Assembly (NCBI GenBank): GCA_030446945.1
Contig: JAUJMI010000030.1
Location: 1-12,980, forward strand
Length of the DNA stretch: 12,980 bases
Direction: 5' to 3'
From: Longimicrobium sp.
GTDB lineage: Bacteria; Gemmatimonadota; Gemmatimonadetes; Longimicrobiales; Longimicrobiaceae
Shown in pieces: positions 6,984 to 12,980 of this stretch; position 1 is the stretch's first letter; every line of letters starts with the position of its first letter. Position numbers and translations under genes: made by a program. The notes under the pieces were generated by a model. That model saw only the letters and a list, made by a program, of their open reading frames with translations, ran no database searches and was not told the DNA's origin.

Positions 6984-8246
6984 CTACCGTTCCCCGCTCC
7001 CCATTCCCCGTCCCCCGTTCCCCGCCACCCCCAGCCCCCCGCCCTCCGTCACGAACGCCGCCTCGGGCATCCGCTCCAGCAGGCCGATGCGCGCGCTCAG
7101 GTCGCGCAGGCGGTCGCTGGCGTCGCGGATCTGCTGGACGGAGCGGGCGAGCTCGGGCTGGCCGTCGGCGGCGCCGGAGGCTTCCATCAGGTGCACGGTG
7201 CCGGCGACGACGGCGAGCGGGTTGTTGAGCTCGTGCCGCACCGCGCGGATCAGCGCCGCCACGGGCACCGTTGCAGGCTCACGCTGCGGCTCGTCCGCGT
7301 CGGCCAGAAGGGCGGCGAGCACACCCGGCTCGGCGGCGTCGGGGAAGGTGTCCAGGCGCAGGCGCTTGACGCGTCCGCCGGCCACCGTCGCGGAGATCTG
7401 GAGCCGCGAGACACCGCCCGCCGCCGCCAGGGCGCGCACCACCCGGTCCCGGTCGCCCGCCGACACCTGCTGCGCCCAGGCTTCCACGGTGGCGCCCCAC
7501 TCCTCGCCGCGGAGGCCGGCGAGGGCTTCGACGCCGCCGCCCCAGCGGATGCGGCCGGTCGCCAGCTCCACGCGCAGGAGGGCGAGCCCGCTGCCGGCGG
7601 CGACCGCGTCGTAGGTGCGGCGCCAGGCGGCGGTCTCACGGTCGCGGCGCCAGGCGTCCACGGGTACGCGGCGCGCGCGCGCCTCCGCGAAGGCGTACGC
7701 GCCGGCAAGCGCGGAGCCCGCGAAGCCCGCCACCAGGGCGAGGGTGGCGCGGTCGTCTTCGCTGAAGGGGGGGGCGCCGGACGGGCGGAGCACGAGCAGG
7801 ACTCCGGCCGGGCCGGTGGGGGCGGGGAGCGCGGCCGCCAGGGCGGGGCCGGCGCCCAGCTCCTGCTCGCCGGGGTAGGCGTGCGGCTCGCGCGACAGCT
7901 CCGCCGACTCCAGCACGGTGCCGGAGCGGAGCGCGGTGCCGCAGAAGCTTTCTTCGCTGGGGAGGAGCTCGCCTTCGAAACAGGCGAGGAAGCCGGAGCC
8001 GACGCGCAGCGCGAGCAGGCCGCCGGGCTCGGCGGTCACCGTGGTGGCGGATGCGTCCAGGAGCGCGCCGGTTTCGTCCGCCAGGGTGCGGAGCAGGCGT
8101 GCGAGCTCAGCCGGGCGTGCGACGCACTCCGAGATTCGGTGGAGGACCGCCAGGATGCGCTCCGGTGGAGCGCCCGCGGGTCTGGAGAGCGCACCCGTCC
8201 CCGGGGCGACGGGGGCGGATGCCGCTCCCCGGGTGGGGATGGGCAT
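6984..8246 (-). CDS. GAF-PAS-HisKA sensor protein without an ATPase domain
   Basis: 420 residues, no membrane segment. Residues 30-190 look like a GAF domain (ILAVLHRISE start, CGTALRSG at 102-109, FSEDDRATLALVAGFAGSAL at 161-180). Residues 205-315 look PAS-like (IRWGGGVEALAGLRGEEW, then VSAGDRDRVVRAL). Residues 328-390 are a HisKA dimerisation helix pair with the H-box RHELNNPLAVVAG, H338 being the candidate phospho-acceptor, and a second helix PELARSVQQIRDASDRLRDLSARIGLLERM. The HATPase_c domain (N, G1, G2 boxes) that normally follows is absent: only 30 residues remain, Gly-rich and encoded by a heptamer repeat. Known: HisKA without an ATPase cannot autophosphorylate in cis. It may therefore receive phosphate, act by binding, or be a truncated kinase. 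ATG 8246 has no visible Shine-Dalgarno sequence. It lies downstream of the HD-GYP regulator on the same strand, 113 bases away. Confidence 0.8.
   Translation of the reverse strand: MPIPTRGAASAPVAPGTGALSRPAGAPPERILAVLHRISECVARPAELARLLRTLADETGALLDASATTVTAEPGGLLALRVGSGFLACFEGELLPSEESFCGTALRSGTVLESAELSREPHAYPGEQELGAGPALAAALPAPTGPAGVLLVLRPSGAPPFSEDDRATLALVAGFAGSALAGAYAFAEARARRVPVDAWRRDRETAAWRRTYDAVAAGSGLALLRVELATGRIRWGGGVEALAGLRGEEWGATVEAWAQQVSAGDRDRVVRALAAAGGVSRLQISATVAGGRVKRLRLDTFPDAAEPGVLAALLADADEPQREPATVPVAALIRAVRHELNNPLAVVAGTVHLMEASGAADGQPELARSVQQIRDASDRLRDLSARIGLLERMPEAAFVTEGGGLGVAGNGGRGMGSGER
6989..7023. repeat. Five tandem copies of a NTTCCCC-type heptamer
   Basis: Units GTTCCCC, GCTCCCC, ATTCCCC, GTCCCCC and GTTCCCC occupy 6989-7023 without gaps. 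On the minus strand the array encodes the Gly-rich end of the GAF-HisKA protein (residues 409-419), ending 3 bases from its stop. Because 7 is not a multiple of 3, each unit change would shift the frame of that C-terminus. Confidence 0.75.
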
Positions 8247-8311
8247 GGCTTCGCGGTGTTCACGTTCGGCGGCTGGCCGATCTCCCCGAGGGAGACACCC
8301 GGCTCTGCGAC

Positions 8312-8327
8312 CCCGCCTCGCGGCGGG
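8312..8327. other. Short GC hairpin in the spacer between the two signalling genes
   Basis: CCCGCC (8312-8317) and GGCGGG (8322-8327) form a 6-base stem with a TCGC loop. No T-run follows on the minus strand, so it is unlikely to be a full intrinsic terminator; it would sit in the leader of the GAF-HisKA gene. Confidence 0.3.
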
Positions 8328-8358
8328 TGTGCTATTGTCGTGTGAAACCTATGTGCAA

Positions 8359-8388
8359 ACTATAGGCTCGCCGGTCCCGTGCGCGCAA
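8359..8388 (-). promoter_or_regulatory. Candidate promoter for the GAF-HisKA gene inside the end of the HD-GYP gene
   Basis: On the minus strand TTGCGC (8383-8388) is followed after 18 bases by TATAGT (8359-8364, 5 of 6 to TATAAT). The -10 covers the HD-GYP stop codon and lies in a small AT-rich island. It would give a leader of about 105 bases and allow transcription separate from the upstream gene. A 5-base inverted repeat CCTAT/ATAGG (8348-8366) overlaps the -10. Confidence 0.35.
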
Positions 8389-9478
8389 GCTTTACGTTCG
8401 CGCCCACCCTTTCCAGCAGCACGCGCACGTAGCGCGTCTCTGCCGGGGCGGGGAGCCCGGCGTCCAGCGCGGATCGGAATGCGGCCACCACCTGGGGGTC
8501 GAACTGGCTGCCGGAGCAGCGCTCCAGCTCCTCGCGCGCCTCCTCCATGGCCCGCGCGCCGCGGTAGGGGCGGGTGGTGACCATCGCGTCGAAGGCGTCC
8601 ACCACGGCCAGCACGCGCCCCGCCAGCGAGATCTCCGTGCCCGTCAGCCCGAACGGGTAGCCGCGCCCGTCCCACCGCTCGTGGTGGTGCAGGACGCCCG
8701 GCGCGGCGGAGCGGAGGAAGGCGCTGCGCTCCACGATGGCGGCGCCGATCAGCGGGTGCCTGCGCATCACCGACTTCTCCTCCTCGGTCAGCTCCCCCGG
8801 CTTGCGCAGAATGTGGTCCGGCACGCCGATCTTGCCGATGTCGTGCAGTAGGCCGCAGACGACCAGGTCGCGCAGCTCGTCCTCGCCCAGTCCCAGCGCG
8901 GAGCCGGCGGCTACGGCGTAGAGGGTGACGCGCTCCAGGTGGCCCCCCGTGTACGCATCGCGCGCCTCCACGGCGTTGGCGATGGTGAGGAGGCCGTCCA
9001 GGAAGAGGTTCTCCAGCTGCTGTGCCTGCTCGGCGACGCGCGCCTCCAGCCCGCGCTGGTAGGAGCGGTTCTCCCGCAGCAGACGCCGGTGCTCCAGTGC
9101 GCGCCGGGCGGAGATGACGACCTCGTCCACGTTGAACGGCTTCAGCAGATAGTCGTCCGCCTGCAGGCGCAGCGCTTCGACGGCCTGCTCCATCGTCCCC
9201 GCGCCGGTGAGGAGGATGAAGGCGGCGGTGTCGTCCAGCGCCTTGACGCGGCGCAGCAGCTCCAGACCCCCCATCTCCGGCATCATCAGGTCGGCCAACA
9301 CGATGTCCGCGCCTTCCGCGGCGAAGTGCTCCAGCGCGACGCGCCCGTTCTCGGCGGTCGCGATGACGTAGTCGCCGCCCGCGAAGATGTCGGCGAGGAC
9401 GCGGCGGATGCCGGGCTCGTCGTCCACGATCAGCAGACGGGGAGGGCCGGCCTGCGGGGGAAACAGCTCCAGCGTCAT
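8360..9478 (-). CDS. Response regulator with HD-GYP cyclic-di-GMP phosphodiesterase domain
   Basis: 372 residues from ATG 9478. Receiver domain 13-130: acidic pair D19-D20 in LLIVDDE, phospho-acceptor D63 in LADLMMPEMGG, T91 (ILLTG) and K113 (LLKPF) are all present, so it should be phosphorylatable. A helical linker (about 125-160) leads to an HD-GYP domain: H180 (GGHLERV), HD at 212-213 in LLHDIGKIGVPD, H241 (RRHPLIG), HHHE at 264-267, GRGYP at 271-275, and D294/D297 (VVDAFDAM). Known: HD-GYP domains hydrolyse c-di-GMP to pGpG or GMP with a bimetal centre; every canonical metal ligand I could check is retained, so activity is expected. The frame is open to 9544, but M23 is chosen because the longer version adds only a low-complexity stretch and conserved sequence starts after it. 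No Shine-Dalgarno sequence is visible. The GAF-HisKA gene follows on the same strand. Confidence 0.93.
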   Translation of the reverse strand: MTLELFPPQAGPPRLLIVDDEPGIRRVLADIFAGGDYVIATAENGRVALEHFAAEGADIVLADLMMPEMGGLELLRRVKALDDTAAFILLTGAGTMEQAVEALRLQADDYLLKPFNVDEVVISARRALEHRRLLRENRSYQRGLEARVAEQAQQLENLFLDGLLTIANAVEARDAYTGGHLERVTLYAVAAGSALGLGEDELRDLVVCGLLHDIGKIGVPDHILRKPGELTEEEKSVMRRHPLIGAAIVERSAFLRSAAPGVLHHHERWDGRGYPFGLTGTEISLAGRVLAVVDAFDAMVTTRPYRGARAMEEAREELERCSGSQFDPQVVAAFRSALDAGLPAPAETRYVRVLLERVGANVKLARTGPASL

Positions 9479-9551
9479 TGGGAGAAGGAGCGGGGGAGAG
9501 GGGGGCGCGCTGGCGAATGTAGCACCCGCGCCAGCGCCCACCAAGCCTTTT

Positions 9552-9578
9552 CGTCCGGGGGCTTCACGGCTCCGGACG
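9552..9578. other. Hairpin after the membrane-protein operon
   Basis: CGTCCGG (9552-9558) and CCGGACG (9572-9578) form a perfect 7-base stem around 13 bases, 12 bases past the stop of the membrane protein gene. On the minus strand it is followed by AAAA rather than T, so it could slow or end transcription only with help (Rho), or stabilise the 3' end. Confidence 0.35.
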
Positions 9579-9590
9579 CGCGGCGGTTCG

Positions 9591-10418
9591 CTACGGGAGG
9601 AGCCCTTCGCGCGGGCCGGTGAAGCCGAGCACCAGCAGCGCGATCATCACCGCCCAGATGCAGGCGTAGAGCACCGCCACGATGCGCCGCTGCTCCAGGA
9701 TCCTGGGGAAGAGGATCGGCTTGCCCGCGAACTTGCCGCGCGGCTTGCTGGGGAAGAAAAAGGTCTTGTACGTCTCGATGGAGGCCACCGAGTACCCGGC
9801 GCCGGCCACCGCGATGTAGATCCAGTTGGTGGTGAAGAACGACATGATGACGGCCCAGGTGAGCGCCACCATGGGGCTGCGAAAGAACTTGAAGGTCTCG
9901 AAGCCTTCCACCGGCGCATCCTTCCACGCCCCGCCGAACGCCGTCAGCCATCCGCCGATGGAGCCGACGGTGATGAGCACCAGCCAGGGGTTGGGGTCGG
10001 GGTACCTCTTCATCAGCTGGTTGGCGCCGTACAGCAGCACGGCAAGGAGCACCAGGATGGCGGCGAAGACGGACCAGCGCACCGCGCGGCTCTCGATGGG
10101 CTTCCCCAGGATGCCGAACTGCATGGGGATGAAGTACTTGGACTGGTCTTCCTCGCGCAGGAAGCTTTTCCACAGCTCCAGCGTGAGCCGCTCGGCCGCG
10201 TACACCAGGCCGAAGAAGAGCGACAGGTGGCTGGCCCAGCCCAGGTTCAGGTCGACGATGCGCGACAGGATGAATGCCGCGACGGCCGCCACGATGATGC
10301 TGCGTGAGTACTTGAAGAAGGTGAAGCCCTCGTGCGGGGCGTCCTTGTACATCCCCCACGACGAGGTGTGGGCGCCCGCGAGGAGCCCGATGAGAATGGC
10401 AGGCACGGTTGGGTTCAT
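9591..10418 (-). CDS. Polytopic membrane protein with internal duplication, family not recognised
   Basis: 275 residues with about eight hydrophobic segments: near 5-22, 40-55, 64-78, 115-131, 144-163, 182-196, 198-213 and 246-266. Two halves repeat: K25DAPHEGFTFFKYSRS40 matches K166DAPVEGFETFKFFRS181 (11 of 16 identical, offset 141); ERLTLELWKSF (76-86) matches IETYKTF (214-220); LGKPI (104-108) matches AGKPI (231-235). The loops therefore place the same motifs after the first and fifth segments, and each half has about four segments. Duplicated four-helix units are common in transporters and membrane enzymes, but no family is recognised and no function is claimed. ATG 10418 is chosen as it starts the first hydrophobic segment; no Shine-Dalgarno sequence is visible. 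The gene starts 16 bases after the Gfo/Idh/MocA stop, so it is the last gene of that operon and perhaps handles the same substrate or anchors the enzymes. Confidence 0.8.
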   Translation of the reverse strand: MNPTVPAILIGLLAGAHTSSWGMYKDAPHEGFTFFKYSRSIIVAAVAAFILSRIVDLNLGWASHLSLFFGLVYAAERLTLELWKSFLREEDQSKYFIPMQFGILGKPIESRAVRWSVFAAILVLLAVLLYGANQLMKRYPDPNPWLVLITVGSIGGWLTAFGGAWKDAPVEGFETFKFFRSPMVALTWAVIMSFFTTNWIYIAVAGAGYSVASIETYKTFFFPSKPRGKFAGKPILFPRILEQRRIVAVLYACIWAVMIALLVLGFTGPREGLLP

Positions 10419-10434
10419 TGGATTGGGAGGTGGG

Positions 10435-11385
10435 TCAGCGGCCCATGGAGGCGTACACGGACTCGAGCAGCTCCATGTCGCGCCGCGCGGCGTCGAAGGT
10501 GAAGCGCGGCTCGCGGTTCTGGCGCAGGGCGGGGATGAAGTCCCGCCACATGGCGGCGTAGCCCGGGATGTCGCCCGGGCCGGGGAGGGCCACCCGGCGG
10601 CGGCGCCCGCGAACGGCCAAAAAGACGCCGTTGGTCTCAAAGGTGGCCGTCCCCTCCGTGCCGTACAGCGCCGAAAGGCGCAGCCCCTTGAGCGGGGAGC
10701 CGATCTCCCACGAGTACGCCAGCGTCCCCACGGCGCCGCCGTCGTACTCGAAGACGGCGAGGGTGGTGAGGTCGGGCTCGCCGGTGTGGCCGCCGGGGCG
10801 GTAGCCGGTGGCGCGGCGCACGGCGAGCCCCAGGTTGGCCATGAAGTTGATCCAGTGGATCCCGCCCTCGAAGAGCGCGCCGCCGCCGGCCAGCGACATG
10901 TCGCCGCGCCAGTTGGCGACCGTCTGCTCCTTGAGCGCGTTGATGGTCAGCAGCCGCGGCTCGCCCACGTCGCCTCGCTGGATGACGCCGCGCAGCGCCT
11001 CGGCCATCGGCTTGTAGAAATAGTTCTCCGCCACCATCACCCGCCGCCCCGCCGCGTCGCGCGCCGCCTGCACGGTCTCGAAGTCGGAGGCGTGCAGGAA
11101 CGGGGGCTTTTCGACGACGACGTGCTTCCCCGCGGCGAGGGCGGCCAGCGTCAGCTGCAGGTGCGACGTGGGCGGCGTGGCGACGACCACGACCTCCACG
11201 CGCGGGTCGGCCATGGCGGCTTCGTACGAGCCGAACGCGCCCGCCCCGCCCGCCTTGCGCGCGTACTCCTCCGCCTTGGCCAGCTTGCGCGAGGCGTAGA
11301 AGAGGCTGACCCCCTCCATCCCCTTGAGCCGCTTGGTGTGGATGCGCGTGGCGAAGCCGCACCCCAGGAAGGCGATCCCCGTCAT
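10435..11385 (-). CDS. Gfo/Idh/MocA-family NAD(P)-dependent oxidoreductase
   Basis: 316 residues, a little short for the family. The N-terminal Rossmann fold has GCGFATRIHTKRL (8-20) as nucleotide-binding loop, VVVVATPPTSH (65-75), and AAGKHVVVEKPP (84-95) with the conserved EKP lysine K93. The C-terminal domain (about 120-316) has GGGALFEGGIHWINFM (167-182): H177 is in the catalytic position, but the usual aspartate of GGG-x-x-x-D is E173, and N180 replaces a common Asp. Known: members oxidise or reduce sugars, inositols and related polyols with NAD(P). Cytoplasmic, no signal peptide. ATG 11385 overlaps the stop of the GMC gene by 4 bases (ATGA), and GGAGG at 11393-11397 sits 7 bases upstream, so the start is firm and translation is probably coupled. 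The frame stays open upstream to 12372, which is chance read-through in another frame of the GMC gene. The substrate is unknown. Confidence 0.92.
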   Translation of the reverse strand: MTGIAFLGCGFATRIHTKRLKGMEGVSLFYASRKLAKAEEYARKAGGAGAFGSYEAAMADPRVEVVVVATPPTSHLQLTLAALAAGKHVVVEKPPFLHASDFETVQAARDAAGRRVMVAENYFYKPMAEALRGVIQRGDVGEPRLLTINALKEQTVANWRGDMSLAGGGALFEGGIHWINFMANLGLAVRRATGYRPGGHTGEPDLTTLAVFEYDGGAVGTLAYSWEIGSPLKGLRLSALYGTEGTATFETNGVFLAVRGRRRRVALPGPGDIPGYAAMWRDFIPALRQNREPRFTFDAARRDMELLESVYASMGR

Positions 11386-12956
11386 CCGGCCGCCTCCGCG
11401 TGGGCGGGGCTCGCGCGCGCGGCCATCCTGCGCCCCACCCGCAGCGCGTTGGCGGCGATGGTGAGGCTCGGGTTCACCCCGGCGGAGGTGGGGAAGCAGC
11501 TTCCATCGGTCACGTACAGGTTCTCCACGCCGCGGAAGCGGCAGTCGGGGTCGAGGGGTGCGGTGCGCTCGTCGTCGCCCATGCGCACGGTGCCCACGGC
11601 GTGCGAAAAGGTGCTCACCTTCCACGTCGCCGTCCCCCACGCGCCGGCGCGGCGCAGGATCTTCTTCGCGCGTCTGATCAGCGCGGCGCGGGCGGCCAGG
11701 TCGCGCGGCGAGTAGAGCGAGGTGACGCTCATGCGCGGAAGGCCGAAGCGGTCGACGGCGCCCGGGTCGATGCGCACGCCGTTCTCCGCCCGCGGCTGAT
11801 CCTCGGCGATGGAGAGGAGCCCCGTCATGTGCTCCACCAGCGGCGTCGCCATGCGCGCGATCGGCCTGGGGAGGCCGACTTCGAGCATGGCGGCGGGCGG
11901 CCCCATCACCTGCTGCATGTTGCCGAGCTTGCCGGGCGGGGCATCCTTCTCGTCCACCCCGAAGTAGAAGTCGTGGATGGCGAGCTGCTTGTGGTGCTCG
12001 TTGCCGGGATTCGGGTTGCGCGCGAAGAGGCCGTACGTCATCGCGTTGCAGTGGCGCATCAGGTAGCGGCCCACCGCATGCCCGGCCGGGTTCATCCGCT
12101 CCAGCCCGGAGGCGAGGAGGAGGTGCGGCGTGGCGAGCGCGCCCGCCGCGAGCACGAAGCTCTCCGCGCGCAGCACCAGCGCCTCCCCGGAGGCGCGGCC
12201 GCGGCAGTCGACGGCGGCGATGCGGTCCCCTTCCGCCACCAGGCGAACGGCCAGCGTGTCGGTGAAGAGCTGCATCCCCCGCGACACCAGCTCCGGGACC
12301 AGGCGCGTGGCGATGTCGTTCTTGGCTCCGATGGCGCAGGCGAAGGCATCGCACGTGGTACAGCGCCGGCACCCCGTCTCCGCCGCGTAGTTGATGGCCA
12401 GCGGGATGGGGAACGGGTGCAGCCCCAGGGAGCGCGCCGCCGCCTCAATCCGCCGCGACGGCGCGGCGAGCGGCGAGGGCGGATACGGATAGGGGGCGCT
12501 GCGCGGGGGCTCGGTGGGGTCGGAGCCGGCGGCGCCGGCAACCCCCAGGAGGCGCTCGGCCTGCGTGTAATACGGCTCCAGCGCGTCGTATCCCAACGGC
12601 CACGCGGCCCCAGAACCGCCCACGATCTCGGGAGCCGGATCGAAGTCGCCCTGGCGGAAGCGGAACGACGAGCCGCCGTAGTACACCGAGGGGCCCCCGA
12701 CGCAGGTGCAGAGGTTCTGCTCGGCCCAGCGGCGGCCCTGGAGCACGCGGAAGGCGCTGTCCGGGGCGTAGGCGGGGGTGCGGACGAAGGCGCCCTCGCC
12801 GGCCCAGTTCTGCGGGCCGCGCTCCACCCATCCGCCGCGCTCCACCATCGCCACGCGCAGCCCGGCCGCCACCAGCTCCCACGCCGCCATCGCGCCGCCG
12901 AAGCCGCTGCCGATCACGACGGCGTCGAGTTCCAGGAGTGGGGAGGACGGTGGCAC
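11382..12956 (-). CDS. GMC-type FAD-dependent oxidoreductase
   Basis: 524 residues from GTG 12956. FAD-binding GSGFGGAMAA (16-25) with the acidic end of strand 2 at E39 (MVERGG). A second FAD-contact region is VGGPSVYYGGSSFRF (86-100). A cysteine cluster C196xxC199xxC202xxxxC207 followed by AIGAK resembles that of bacterial GMC dehydrogenases. The C-terminal substrate domain carries SHAVGTVRMG (451-460, H452) and VTDGSCFPTSAGVNPSLTIAANALRVG (482-508, N495), the usual His/Asn active-site pair positions. Known: the family oxidises alcohols and sugars with FAD. No signal peptide or Tat motif from this start. The frame stays open to the right edge (…AFLKFLP before the GTG), so the true start may lie outside the window. 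It is the first visible gene of the operon with the Gfo/Idh/MocA and membrane protein genes. The substrate is unknown; a sugar or polyol is likely from the partner. Confidence 0.9.
   Translation of the reverse strand: MPPSSPLLELDAVVIGSGFGGAMAAWELVAAGLRVAMVERGGWVERGPQNWAGEGAFVRTPAYAPDSAFRVLQGRRWAEQNLCTCVGGPSVYYGGSSFRFRQGDFDPAPEIVGGSGAAWPLGYDALEPYYTQAERLLGVAGAAGSDPTEPPRSAPYPYPPSPLAAPSRRIEAAARSLGLHPFPIPLAINYAAETGCRRCTTCDAFACAIGAKNDIATRLVPELVSRGMQLFTDTLAVRLVAEGDRIAAVDCRGRASGEALVLRAESFVLAAGALATPHLLLASGLERMNPAGHAVGRYLMRHCNAMTYGLFARNPNPGNEHHKQLAIHDFYFGVDEKDAPPGKLGNMQQVMGPPAAMLEVGLPRPIARMATPLVEHMTGLLSIAEDQPRAENGVRIDPGAVDRFGLPRMSVTSLYSPRDLAARAALIRRAKKILRRAGAWGTATWKVSTFSHAVGTVRMGDDERTAPLDPDCRFRGVENLYVTDGSCFPTSAGVNPSLTIAANALRVGRRMAARASPAHAEAAG
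11393..11397 (-). promoter_or_regulatory. Ribosome binding site of the Gfo/Idh/MocA gene
   Basis: GGAGG on the minus strand, 7 bases before ATG 11385, lies within the last codons of the GMC gene and fixes the start. Confidence 0.7.
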
Positions 12957-12980
12957 AGGCAGAAACTTCAGGAAAGCGGA

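Noticed and set aside
6939..7023. CRISPR-like array
   Set aside because: Units are only 7 bases and directly abutting, without spacers; they are simple tandem repeats and no cas gene is present.
6701..7228. Plus-strand open frame through the repeat spacer
   Set aside because: It crosses tandem repeats and runs into the antisense of the GAF-HisKA gene; composition is repeat-driven.
9826..11715. 629-residue plus-strand open frame across the membrane protein and Gfo/Idh/MocA genes
   Set aside because: It runs opposite three well-supported genes and shows no domain motifs; it is a GC-driven shadow.
11386..12372. Upstream extension of the Gfo/Idh/MocA frame to 12372
   Set aside because: The extension overlaps the GMC gene in another frame and is Arg/Pro/Gly-rich; ATG 11385 has a good ribosome site and begins the Rossmann fold directly.

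Overview
The window is very GC-rich and gene-dense. Almost every gene lies on the minus strand; the one exception is a small plus-strand lipoprotein gene at 2160-2447. The composition, the adjacent clpS-clpA pair, a HD-GYP response regulator, free-standing TPR proteins, tandem AraC-type regulators with an odd N-terminal half, and AT-poor intergenic spacers full of heptamer repeats suggest a soil-type Gemmatimonadota bacterium (Longimicrobium-like). That assignment is inference from style only; a myxobacterium or another high-GC lineage cannot be excluded without a search.

Layout from left to right. (1) 1-2027: two paralogous regulators in tandem, the left one cut by the window edge. Each has a receiver-like N-terminal half lacking the usual acidic pocket, followed by an AraC-type double helix-turn-helix. 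They align without a gap over about 260 residues. The spacer between them (840-1127) carries two inverted repeats placed like operators around a candidate promoter. (2) 2160-2447: a 95-residue secreted lipoprotein, divergent from the second regulator and convergent with the next gene, with a strong hairpin between the two stop codons. (3) 2508-3803: a soluble all-helical TPR-like protein, apparently a single-gene transcription unit. (4) 4021-6656: clpS then clpA, 2 bases apart, the adaptor and unfoldase of the ClpAP protease and the N-end rule. The position of the ClpP-docking tripeptide in ClpA reads PGF instead of the usual IGL/IGF. (5) 6657-6983: a non-coding spacer with a hairpin-rich, repeat-like segment and two different 7-base tandem repeats, one of which runs into the 3' end of the next gene. 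(6) 6984-9478: a signalling pair transcribed right to left: a response regulator with a HD-GYP c-di-GMP phosphodiesterase output, then a GAF-PAS-HisKA protein that has the histidine box but no ATPase domain. (7) 9591-12956: a three-gene operon, GMC-type FAD oxidoreductase, Gfo/Idh/MocA oxidoreductase (4-base overlap) and an unrecognised polytopic membrane protein built from two repeated halves.

How they fit together. clpS/clpA is a housekeeping proteolysis unit. The HD-GYP regulator and the ATPase-less kinase-like protein look like a c-di-GMP control module in which phosphate must come from another kinase, or in which the histidine protein acts by binding only. The two oxidoreductases plus membrane protein look like a sugar or sugar-like substrate oxidation unit; the substrate cannot be read from the sequence. 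No tRNA, rRNA, CRISPR array, transposase or phage gene was seen. The least explained items are the duplicated membrane protein with its KDAPxEGF motif, the HisKA protein without an ATPase, the PGF loop of ClpA, and the tandem regulators with their palindromes.
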